Assembly: GCA_964496725.1 (NCBI GenBank)
Contig: CAZCAS010000066.1
Coordinates: 1 to 6,892 of the forward strand
From: JAZGHN01 sp964496725
GTDB lineage: Bacteria > Chloroflexota > Dehalococcoidia > Dehalococcoidales > E44-bin46
Length of the DNA stretch: 6,892 nt
Reading direction: 5' to 3'
Shown: positions 1-5,770 of the stretch, piece after piece
Numbering within the stretch: the stretch's first letter is position 1
Layout of the letters: each line of letters opens with the position of its first letter
The notes under the pieces: generated by a model
Seen by the model: the letters and a program-made list of their open reading frames with translations, nothing else
Database searches by the model: none
Told to the model about the DNA's origin: nothing
Position numbers and translations under genes: made by a program

Positions 1-12
1 GAGAGTAGGCTT

Positions 13-717
13 GTGCTAAGAGTTAACAATATAAATGTCTTTTATGGGACAGCTCAGGCTTTATGGAACGTTTCTTTCAAAGTTGATGAGAAGGAGATAG
101 TGGCTTTAGTTGGCGCTAACGCAGCTGGTAAAACTACCATACTTAACACTATATCTGGTCTGCTACATCCAGTTTCAGGCACTGTAGAATTTCTGGGTAG
201 GCGAATAAATGAAATACAGGCTCATCTTATTGTTGAAGCTGGTATTTCCCATATCCCCGAGGGCAGAAAACTTTTCGTAGACATGACGGTGCGTGAAAAC
301 TTGGAGGTGGGCTCTTATATTGGCAAACTGTGGAAGAAACGGGAGGAAACAATTGAGCAGGTTTATCAGCTTTTTCCTATACTTAAGGAGAGGGCAGGAC
401 AATTAGCTCGAACTTTAAGCGGTGGTGAGCAGCAAATGTTGGCTATAGGTCGAGGTTTAATGTCAAGACCAAAACTGTGCCTGTTTGATGAGCCATCACA
501 CGGGCTATCGCCATTATTAGTGCGGGAAGTCTTTGAGGCTATAAAGATGCTGCGTGAGCAAGGAACTACCATCTTGCTGGTCGAGCAAAATGTTCAGCGT
601 ACTCTTGAGATGGCTGATCGAGCTTACGTGTTAGAAAACGGAGCCATCGTTCTGGAGGGAAAGAGCAAAGACCTTCTACAAGATAATCATGTAAAAGAGG
701 CATATTTGGGTCTTTAA
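13..717 (+). CDS. livF: LivF-type branched-chain amino acid ABC transporter ATP-binding protein
   Basis: Cytoplasmic ATPase subunit of a high-affinity LIV-type (HAAT) ABC importer; it powers uptake through membrane partners not in this window. The 234 residues match the usual LivF length. Visible motifs are Walker A GANAAGKTT (residues 34-42), the LivF-type PEGRKLF and MTVRENLEVG (82-100), the ABC signature LSGGEQQ (135-141), Walker B LCLFDEP (155-161), and VEQN (190-193) where LivF proteins differ from the classical His switch. The start is GTG, with purine-rich sequence in the few bases available upstream. The partner genes (livG, livM, livH, substrate-binding protein) would be expected just left of the window. 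A 78-base gap separates it from the MttB homologue, so the transporter may import the methylated substrate of the pathway rather than leucine. The family is clear; the substrate is inference. Confidence 0.93.
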   Translation: MLRVNNINVFYGTAQALWNVSFKVDEKEIVALVGANAAGKTTILNTISGLLHPVSGTVEFLGRRINEIQAHLIVEAGISHIPEGRKLFVDMTVRENLEVGSYIGKLWKKREETIEQVYQLFPILKERAGQLARTLSGGEQQMLAIGRGLMSRPKLCLFDEPSHGLSPLLVREVFEAIKMLREQGTTILLVEQNVQRTLEMADRAYVLENGAIVLEGKSKDLLQDNHVKEAYLGL

Positions 718-795
718 GATTGAAGGGTTACTTTCTTTATGGGGCTGAAGACCAAAGAACACATAATTTCATATCAGAGGAGGAGTTTTTGACAG

Positions 796-2235
796 ATGAT
801 AAACGATCTAGAGCTCAAAGTGCTTACTGGGGAGCAGGTAAGCATTATCTATGATAAGTGCTTAAAGTTTCTATCAAGCAAGGGGGTGAGAGTAACTCAT
901 CCTGAGGGCTTAAGAATCTTTGACAAGGCAGGTGCATGGGTTGATTTTGATAATCACCAAGTCCGGTTTCCTAAAGATATAGTAGAGATGGCATTGCGCA
1001 GTGTTCCACATAGTTTTATGCTGGCAAGTAGCAATGGGCGTAATGATGCTATTCTTCCTCACCCAGACGGATTTTTTTATAGATTGGGTAACACTGGTGA
1101 ACCGGAGTATCTGGAACCAGAATCTAATACTGTCCGCCCTTTAACACAGGCTGATGTAGTAGAATGGGCTCAACTCTTGGAGGTCTTGGACGATATACCC
1201 CTGGCTGCCACTCCCTTCGTTACCGATGTGCCTGAAGAAATTGCCGATATATGTGGGATAAAGACCCTCTTTGAGAATACTTCGAAGCACGTAATGATAC
1301 ACCCCTATAGTTTTGGCAGCCTGGAATATTTAATTGAGTTAGGTAAAGTGGTAGCTGGAGGCACCGAGGCTTTGAAAGAGAGGCCTGTAGTCAGCATGAT
1401 TATTTGTGCGCTATCGCCTTTTAGCTTCAAGGATATGGATATAGAGGCAATTATCCTGTCAGCTCGTCATGGAGTGCCTATGCACATTTTTTCTCTACCT
1501 TTGGTAGGGGCAACCTCCCCGGTTACTATCGCTGGCACAGTTCTTCAAATGGGCATCGAAATCTTAGCTCAGTTAGTAATGAGTCAGTTGATAGTGACTG
1601 GAGCCAAGGTCATCGGTGCTCCTTTTGCTTTTGCCCTCGACATGGCAACGGGGAGAAACCTTCAGGAAAGCATTGAGGCTATGGTAATTGCTGCAGCTAG
1701 CGTTCAATTCATCAAGGAGGCTTTCCATATACCAGCACATTATGAACCTGGAGCGGATTCTCATATTCCTGACGGGCACGCCCAGATTGAAAAGAGTCTC
1801 AGTGGACTAATGGTTGCCAGGACTGGCTGTGATATTTTAGGTGGAGCTGGCCAGTTAGATGTTATTAGAGTAAGCAGCCCGATTCAGTTAATAATTGATA
1901 ATGACTTGGTTAGTGTCTTCAAACGACTTTGCTCACCGGTGAAGGTGGATGATGATTACTTAGCATGGAAAGCTATATTGGAAATTGCTCCTGGTGGCAC
2001 CTATTTGGAACGACCTCATACCTTACAACATTGCCGTGAGGCCTTACGACCTAAATTTCTTGCCACGCTGTCAAGGGAAACCTGGATTTCAGAGGGCAGC
2101 AAGGACCTCTATACTCGTACTTTGGATAAGTATAGAGAGATTAAAAAGAGATTAAAGCCCATTCAACTGCCTGAGGAGGTACGAAGGGAAATGAACCGAA
2201 TAGAAAAACAAGCCCGTGAACACTTGGTGAAATAA
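796..2235 (+). CDS. Trimethylamine methyltransferase (MttB) superfamily protein, non-pyrrolysine type
   Basis: Predicted substrate:corrinoid methyltransferase that moves a methyl group from a methylated amine or betaine to the Co(I) corrinoid protein encoded downstream. The 479 residues are full length for the family. Family-like segments include NTGEPEYLEP (99-108) with RPLTQAD (114-120), GATSPVTIAGTVLQMGIE (238-255), the DSHIPDGHAQIEK stretch (321-333), IIDNDL (366-371), and a C-terminal HTLQHCREALRPKF segment (408-421). There is no in-frame amber codon, and the frame ends at TAA, so this is not a pyrrolysine enzyme. By eye, the pyrrolysine position of true MttB falls near His323. Glycine betaine methyltransferase MtgB is the best-known non-pyrrolysine relative; proline betaine, carnitine and butyrobetaine demethylases are others. 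The ATG start has an AGAGGAGGAG ribosome site about 11 bases upstream. The family is secure, the substrate unknown. Confidence 0.92.
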   Translation: MINDLELKVLTGEQVSIIYDKCLKFLSSKGVRVTHPEGLRIFDKAGAWVDFDNHQVRFPKDIVEMALRSVPHSFMLASSNGRNDAILPHPDGFFYRLGNTGEPEYLEPESNTVRPLTQADVVEWAQLLEVLDDIPLAATPFVTDVPEEIADICGIKTLFENTSKHVMIHPYSFGSLEYLIELGKVVAGGTEALKERPVVSMIICALSPFSFKDMDIEAIILSARHGVPMHIFSLPLVGATSPVTIAGTVLQMGIEILAQLVMSQLIVTGAKVIGAPFAFALDMATGRNLQESIEAMVIAAASVQFIKEAFHIPAHYEPGADSHIPDGHAQIEKSLSGLMVARTGCDILGGAGQLDVIRVSSPIQLIIDNDLVSVFKRLCSPVKVDDDYLAWKAILEIAPGGTYLERPHTLQHCREALRPKFLATLSRETWISEGSKDLYTRTLDKYREIKKRLKPIQLPEEVRREMNRIEKQAREHLVK

Positions 2236-2239
2236 CTAG

Positions 2240-2271
2240 GTGCTTGATGCTTGTGAAACAGGGTTGAGCAC
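2240..2271 (+). other. Intercistronic RNA hairpin after the MttB homologue
   Basis: GTGCTTGAT (2240-2248) can pair throughout with GTTGAGCAC (2263-2271), using several G-U pairs. A bulged G follows, then CTTGT pairs with ACAGG around a GAA loop. The total is about 14 pairs. It starts five bases after the stop codon and is not followed by a T run, so it is not an intrinsic terminator. It may stabilise or process the mRNA 3' end of the methyltransferase message; that role is inference. Confidence 0.4.
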
Positions 2272-2291
2272 TGTAAGAATTAATTTAATGC

Positions 2292-2298
2292 AGGAAGG
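2292..2298 (+). promoter_or_regulatory. Ribosome binding site that decides the start of the DUF3795 gene
   Basis: AGGAAGG lies five bases before ATG at 2304, which is ideal spacing. It overlaps the in-frame GTG at 2298, which therefore has no usable site. This favours the ATG start. Confidence 0.6.
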
Positions 2299-2303
2299 TG
2301 AAT

Positions 2304-2606
2304 ATGCGTATTGGAGCATGTGGTATGGCATGCGAAATTTGCGTTTTCTACACCAAGAAAGTATGTACAGGCTGCCTTCCAGGAACTGATGGAGCTGCCC
2401 CTGCCAAGTTTGAGGAGTTTAAGAAGGACGGATTCACTTGCCCAGCTATGGAATGTGCTATAAAAAACAAGGTAGCCTACTGTTTAGGATGCGATAAGAT
2501 ACCTTGCGACGTTCTCTACCAAGGGGAAAAACCATATAGCCGGAAGCTGCTGAGAGAGGGCTTGGGGCTACTAAGAAGTCGTTTAAACCAGCGAGAGGGG
2601 AAGTAA
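2304..2606 (+). CDS. Cysteine-rich DUF3795-type protein
   Basis: A small soluble protein of 100 residues with ten cysteines: C6, C10, C13, C21, C24, C46, C51, C60, C63 and C68. The opening CGMACEIC, the CTGC pair and the later CLGCDKIPC cluster match the pattern I associate with DUF3795, a family of unknown function often seen in anaerobes. The cysteine spacing suggests bound zinc or an iron-sulfur cluster, but no ligand can be assigned. The last 30 residues are basic and have no cysteine. The start at 2304 is preferred on ribosome-site spacing; an in-frame GTG at 2298 would add two residues. It lies between the substrate methyltransferase and the corrinoid protein, so it may help in methyl transfer, corrinoid reduction or metal delivery. 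That role is inferred from position only. Confidence 0.8.
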   Translation: MRIGACGMACEICVFYTKKVCTGCLPGTDGAAPAKFEEFKKDGFTCPAMECAIKNKVAYCLGCDKIPCDVLYQGEKPYSRKLLREGLGLLRSRLNQREGK

Positions 2607-2608
2607 TT

Positions 2609-2627
2609 AGTAGCCCAAATTGCTACT
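2609..2627 (+). other. Short hairpin in the leader of the corrinoid protein gene
   Basis: AGTAGC (2609-2614) pairs with GCTACT (2622-2627) around a seven-base loop. It starts just after the DUF3795 stop codon and has no T run, so it is not a terminator. It could mark an mRNA processing point before the corrinoid gene, whose product is often needed in larger amounts; this is speculative. Confidence 0.25.
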
Positions 2628-2676
2628 GCATCTCGAGACAATATCACTACATAGTATATAGAAGGAGGTATTACCA

Positions 2677-3312
2677 ATGGCAGAGTACAAAGAGCTAAAG
2701 GAGAGCATTATTGCTGGGGATATGGATAAGGTAGAAGAACTGGTTCAAAACCTAGTCGATAAAGGTAATAGCCCCACAGAAATTATTTCTGAAGGACTTA
2801 CTGCTGGCATGGCAGTGGTAGGGGAGAAAATGAAGTCCGGGGAGATGTTTATACCTGAAGTGCTAGCCTCTGCTCAGGCCATGAGCAGAGGCATGGAGCT
2901 ATTAAAGCCTTTAATCGTGGGGGGAGTTACTTACACAGGTAGAGTGGTAATGGGTCAGGTTGAGGGGGATGTTCACAGTATCGGGAGGAAGTTCGTCGGT
3001 ATGATACTGGAGAGCGGGGGCTTTGAGGTAGTAGACCTCGGAGAGGACGTACCAGCCAACAAGTTTATTGAAGCGGTAGGGCGAGAGCAGCCGAATATAC
3101 TAGGGCTATCGGCACTCTTAACCACCACTATGCCGCACATGAAGGATGTTATTGAGGCTCTCAAGCGTAGCAATTTAAGAGATAAAATCCACGTAATAGT
3201 TGGAGGTGCACCGGTTACACAGGCCTTTGCTGACTCCATCGGGGCAGATGGATACGCTCCAGACGCGATCACCGCAGTTGATAAAGCTAAGCAACTACTG
3301 AGCAAACGCTAA
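2677..3312 (+). CDS. Methyltransferase cognate corrinoid protein (MttC/MtbC/MtgC family)
   Basis: Methyl carrier that binds a cobamide and shuttles the methyl group between the MttB homologue and the pterin methyltransferase. The 211 residues have the standard two-part layout: an N-terminal helical cap (about 1-88), with EKMKSGEMFIPEVLASA at 50-66, and a C-terminal Rossmann-type B12-binding domain (about 90-211). The DxHxxG signature is intact as D98-V-H100-S-I-G103, with His100 the expected lower cobalt ligand. The SALLTTTM segment (145-152) and the GGAPV loop (176-180) complete the dimethylbenzimidazole tail pocket seen in this family. The start is ATG, with a near-perfect AAGGAGGT ribosome site seven or so bases upstream, the strongest in the operon. 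The neighbours on both sides are its expected partners. I use no gene symbol because the substrate is unknown. Confidence 0.95.
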   Translation: MAEYKELKESIIAGDMDKVEELVQNLVDKGNSPTEIISEGLTAGMAVVGEKMKSGEMFIPEVLASAQAMSRGMELLKPLIVGGVTYTGRVVMGQVEGDVHSIGRKFVGMILESGGFEVVDLGEDVPANKFIEAVGREQPNILGLSALLTTTMPHMKDVIEALKRSNLRDKIHVIVGGAPVTQAFADSIGADGYAPDAITAVDKAKQLLSKR

Positions 3313-3348
3313 TATGAAAACGGTTCAAATTGGAGGAGAAAAATATCC

Positions 3349-4149
3349 GTGTTAATCGTGGGCGAACTCTTTAATACCAGCCGCAAGATAATCATGGAAA
3401 ATGTGGAGAGACAAAATAGCGAATACATTCGTGACATTGCAAAGAGACAGGTGGAAGCCGGTGCCGATTATCTGGATGTCAACTGCAGCCACCCGCTAGG
3501 TAACGAGCTAGAAGTAACGAAGTGGTTGATAGAAAACATAGAGGCAGCGGTGAAAGTGCCGCTATGCATTGACACCCCTGATCCTGCTGCCATGGAAGTC
3601 GGCCTCTCCCTTGCCCACAACGGCCAGCCGATGGTTAACTCTATCACCGGAGAAGAAGAACGCTATAGGGCGATGTTGCCTCTGGTGGTGAAATACAAAG
3701 CGCGGGTGGTTGCTCTGTGCATGGATGACCAGGGGATACCACAAACCGCTGAAGATAGATTGCGGGTCGCTCGCGAACTAGTAAAGAAACTTGCTGAATC
3801 GGGCGTAGCTGCGGATGACATTTACCTGGACTTGGTGGTGCAACCGTTAGCTACTGGCGACTGCGCTGGTTTGGAAGTACTGGACGCCATCAGGTTAGTC
3901 AAACAGGAATACCCAGGGGTTCACCTAATCTGCGGACTCAGCAATATATCTTATGGTCTGCCCAACCGTATGGTCCTAAACAGGATTTTTACGCTCCAGA
4001 CCTTGACCGTGGGAATGGATGCCTATATCTTAGACCCGCTTGATAGGATATTGATGGGGTATCTTTACGCTGCTCAGGCGCTGTTAGGACAGGACGCATT
4101 CTGTGCAAAGTACCTAGCAGCTCATAGAAAAGGACTCTATCAGGAGTGA
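3349..4149 (+). CDS. Methyltetrahydrofolate:corrinoid methyltransferase, pterin-binding (MtgA/AcsE-like)
   Basis: Predicted to transfer the methyl group from the methylated corrinoid protein to tetrahydrofolate, feeding one-carbon metabolism; the chemistry is reversible in this family. The 266 residues form a single pterin-binding TIM barrel, the same size as AcsE MeTr and MtgA. Visible elements are DVNCS (43-47), CIDT with D75, VNSI with N97, the YLDLVVQPL strand (159-167), and GLSNISYGLPNR (196-207). The Asn199 in that last motif corresponds to the catalytic Asn of acetogen MeTr, as I recall it. The start is GTG, about ten bases after GGAGGAG. It follows the corrinoid gene by 36 bases and precedes the activation-domain gene by seven. 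Which of the two directions operates in the cell is inference; its place beside an MttB homologue favours methyl catabolism. Confidence 0.93.
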   Translation: MLIVGELFNTSRKIIMENVERQNSEYIRDIAKRQVEAGADYLDVNCSHPLGNELEVTKWLIENIEAAVKVPLCIDTPDPAAMEVGLSLAHNGQPMVNSITGEEERYRAMLPLVVKYKARVVALCMDDQGIPQTAEDRLRVARELVKKLAESGVAADDIYLDLVVQPLATGDCAGLEVLDAIRLVKQEYPGVHLICGLSNISYGLPNRMVLNRIFTLQTLTVGMDAYILDPLDRILMGYLYAAQALLGQDAFCAKYLAAHRKGLYQE

Positions 4150-4156
4150 TATCAGG

Positions 4157-4837
4157 GTGCCTGGGGTGAAAACCATAACCGCGGTCAATATAGATAAGAA
4201 TGAAGTCTGCCGATGCTTGGGCTACAAAGATCACAGTCCTCCAGCATCTATCTCATCATTGGTAAACTGTCAGATAGCGAGGGCATATAAGCTTATCAAG
4301 CCTACCTATACCTATGAGCTGAGGGCAATTGATCATATCCAAGGAGATGAAGTTTTTTTGGAGGGCTCCTTGGTATTCACCAGCAAAATTATCAGTTATG
4401 GGCTCTCCGATTGTGAATGGGTGGTCGTATTCCTAGTTACTATTGGCAACGGTTTGGAGGAGGAGAGCTCTAAGCTGATGGAAAAAGGCGAGATGCTGAA
4501 AGCCGCTATTTTGGATGCAATAGGGTCAGAAGCAGTGGAAAGGACAGCGTACAAGCTTCAAGATGCTATAGAAGGGATAGCCGAAATGATGGGACGTCAG
4601 GCAACTTTGAGATATAGCCCTGGTCACTGCGATTGGGATATTAATCAACAGAAGGTTATTTTTCAGGCAATAGGTTCGACTTCACTCGGTGTTAGGTTAA
4701 CTGAGAGCTGTTTGATGGTGCCTTTGAAATCAATCTCTGGGATTATCGGCATCGGGACATTCGACAAAACTAAACCTTCGCCATGTCTTATGTGTAGCCG
4801 AAGAGGATCTTGTCCGTACAAGAGAACAAGGTTGTAA
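4157..4837 (+). CDS. Stand-alone protein like the activation domain of B12-dependent methionine synthase
   Basis: The 226 residues resemble the C-terminal S-adenosylmethionine-binding reactivation domain of MetH, found here as a separate protein. The diagnostic parts are RYSPGHCDW (152-160), corresponding to the RxxPGY-type S-adenosylmethionine site of MetH with His in place of Tyr, and LTESCLMVPLKS (181-192). A compact cysteine cluster follows at the C terminus (C210, C213, C219). The N-terminal 100 residues look like a separate alpha/beta region. Such proteins sit beside corrinoid methyltransferase genes in anaerobes, and a role in returning oxidised Co(II) corrinoid to an active form is plausible but not shown. 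The GTG start at 4157 has AGGAG ten bases upstream; a second in-frame GTG at 4166 is possible. The seven-base gap to the previous gene implies translational coupling. Confidence 0.82.
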   Translation: MPGVKTITAVNIDKNEVCRCLGYKDHSPPASISSLVNCQIARAYKLIKPTYTYELRAIDHIQGDEVFLEGSLVFTSKIISYGLSDCEWVVVFLVTIGNGLEEESSKLMEKGEMLKAAILDAIGSEAVERTAYKLQDAIEGIAEMMGRQATLRYSPGHCDWDINQQKVIFQAIGSTSLGVRLTESCLMVPLKSISGIIGIGTFDKTKPSPCLMCSRRGSCPYKRTRL

Positions 4838-5091
4838 GTTAAGAAGAATTAAACATGGGCGGGCTCTGCTAGGGGAAATCAGGGTGCTGGAGGTTCTTTT
4901 TAATTTTTTCCGCCTGACAGCTTAAATTCACCTCGCTCCTCCGGTTAGGAGAGCCCTGACTGAAATCCGGCAAGTAGCATCCCGCCTTTTTAATTATGTG
5001 TTTCATCTCAACATTGCACAATTGTTTGCTTTGTTCAACATAGTGAGTTATCAGATATAACAAAAGAGGCAATTGTGCAGCCACAGAGGTT
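4838..5091. other. Convergent intergenic region with no supported gene
   Basis: This stretch separates the plus-strand operon from the minus-strand block. I see no convincing coding region. It contains T-rich runs at about 4896-4909 after an imperfect GC-rich segment, which could be a weak plus-strand terminator. There is also a small stem CTCCT/AGGAG (4936-4951) and a distant inverted pair GGGCTCT (4861-4867) / AGAGCCC (4950-4956). No tRNA, promoter or attachment-site core is clear. If the right block is an inserted element, its boundary may lie here. Confidence 0.45.
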
Positions 5092-5126
5092 AAAAAAAGA
5101 GGGTCGAGATTTCTCTCGACCCTCTT
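5092..5126 (-). terminator. Rho-independent terminator closing the minus-strand block
   Basis: AAGAGGGTCGAGA (5097-5109) and TCTCGACCCTCTT (5114-5126) form a perfect 13-pair stem with a four-base loop. On the minus strand the stem runs into a seven-base T tract (the complement of A5092-5098). On the plus strand only two T residues follow, so it mainly stops minus-strand transcription. It lies about 60 bases after the stop of the 98-residue gene. Confidence 0.88.
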
Positions 5127-5188
5127 ATACCTGGTTAACCACTAGAAGCTGATTTCGGGCATAGTAGTCCGTTCAATACCGGCAGTTT

Positions 5189-5485
5189 TTAGATTAGCGA
5201 TTGCTGTCTGCCATACTCCAAAGCCTTGCGTTCCTCCTCCAGTGCCTCTTTGGGTATGAGGTTGCGGATGCGCTCGATGTAGCCCTTTATATAGCTGTTG
5301 AAGTTATCCACCTTAGAGGTCATCGTGACAGTAGGCTGGTCAATATACCCTGGCAGGTTGGGTATCCGTCTCAGCTCTTCCGCTTTCTCACGCATCCGCC
5401 ACAAGGTCGGTCTGATGGAGTTCATAAGCTCCTCAATCTCGTCCACCGTCTCGCTCACCCTGACCGTGCTCCACTTGATAGGCAT
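5189..5485 (-). CDS. Small helical protein of unknown function
   Basis: I do not recognise this 98-residue protein. It has two amphipathic, highly charged helical stretches (about 11-41 and 58-93), separated by a proline/glycine-containing link with NLPGYIDQPTVTMTSK. It is rich in Glu and Arg, has no cysteine, and shows no signal peptide or membrane segment; coiled-coil pairing is possible. The ATG start is supported by a GGGAGGG ribosome site five bases upstream on the minus strand. Its first 53 bases overlap the end of the Cys-rich gene, so the two are probably translated together. A reading frame shifted by -1 near the 3' end stays open past the stop to a TAG at 5142-5144, so the C terminus may be frameshifted. 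Its role in the element is unknown. Confidence 0.6.
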   Translation of the reverse strand: MPIKWSTVRVSETVDEIEELMNSIRPTLWRMREKAEELRRIPNLPGYIDQPTVTMTSKVDNFNSYIKGYIERIRNLIPKEALEEERKALEYGRQQSLI

Positions 5486-5633
5486 TGTCTCCCTCCCTTT
5501 TTATTCTTTCGGCTCTGGCTACGGATAGGTAATCAGGGCACTTTGGAGAGCACCGGTGGGTGTGCCCTTTAAGACAATCCTGGCAAAGCCAGTAGCACTT
5601 GTGCCTGTTGGTGCGGCGGTAAATTATATCCAT
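5433..5633 (-). CDS. Small Cys/His-rich putative zinc-binding protein
   Basis: A 66-residue basic protein with a cluster C13-x3-C17-x2-C20, then H24, H26, C28 and C32. This pattern could bind one zinc ion in a finger- or ribbon-like fold. The rest is Arg/Glu/Asp/Gly-rich and probably flexible. I cannot assign a named family. The ATG at 5633 is preferred because GGAAAGGAAG sits four bases upstream; the frame extends to a TTG at 5711, but that lies inside a terminator hairpin and has no ribosome site. The stop lies inside the next gene, giving a 53-base overlap. Small zinc proteins of this kind are common in phages and plasmids, where some act in DNA binding or transcription; that role is inference. 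Confidence 0.55.
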   Translation of the reverse strand: MDIIYRRTNRHKCYWLCQDCLKGHTHRCSPKCPDYLSVARAERIKREGDNAYQVEHGQGERDGGRD

Positions 5634-5637
5634 ATTT

Positions 5638-5647
5638 CTTCCTTTCC
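5638..5647 (-). promoter_or_regulatory. Ribosome binding site that decides the start of the Cys-rich small gene
   Basis: On the minus strand GGAAAGGAAG ends four bases before ATG at 5633. It supports a 66-residue product over a longer version from an upstream TTG. Confidence 0.5.
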
Positions 5648-5653
5648 AGCCAC

Positions 5654-5700
5654 AAAAAGAGGGGGTATCCGCTCCCACGCTTGGGGAACGAATACCCCCT
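5654..5700 (-). terminator. Second minus-strand terminator hairpin downstream of the clamp gene
   Basis: AGGGGGTAT (5660-5668) pairs with ATACCCCCT (5692-5700). The stem continues with CG/CG after one mismatch, and an inner TCCC/GGGA pairing forms the tip. On the minus strand it is followed by C and a five-base T run (complement of 5654-5658). The stem is strong and the T run short. Confidence 0.65.
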
Positions 5701-5701
5701 G

Positions 5702-5738
5702 AAAAAGGCAAAAAGGCAGGGTCTCCCCCGCCTCTTTG
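5702..5738 (-). terminator. First minus-strand terminator hairpin downstream of the clamp gene
   Basis: On the minus strand AGGCGGGG pairs with CCCTGCCT (5714-5733) around a GAGA tetraloop, with one G-U pair. It leads into TTTTT, then GCC, then TTTTT. Flanking A-rich and T-rich bases can lengthen the stem to about 5709-5738. It begins some 33 bases after the clamp stop codon and fits an intrinsic terminator. Confidence 0.65.
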
Positions 5739-5770
5739 CGTGGCTGTTCTATTTGGGCTATAAGCGTCTA

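Noticed and set aside
718..795. Possible promoter between the ABC ATPase and the MttB homologue
   Set aside because: A CATAAT box is present near 762 but no -35 element lies at suitable spacing.
796..2235. Possible amber (pyrrolysine) readthrough in the MttB homologue
   Set aside because: The frame is full length, has no in-frame TAG and ends at TAA; the family includes many non-pyrrolysine members.
4861..4990. Possible tRNA or attachment site in the intergenic gap
   Set aside because: The inverted repeats do not fold into a cloverleaf and no TΨC- or anticodon-like arms are present.
4869..5084. Minus-strand open frame of 71 codons in the intergenic region
   Set aside because: It starts with GTG without a ribosome site, lies directly after a strong minus-strand terminator, and its translation resembles no family I know.
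5132..5141. Ten-base palindrome TGGTTAACCA next to the terminator
   Set aside because: It is short, occurs once and has no second copy or partner gene to support an operator or attachment site.
5201..5572. Plus-strand open frame of 123 codons opposite the two small genes
   Set aside because: It is antisense to two better-supported genes with good ribosome sites, and its composition looks like a mirror of their codons.
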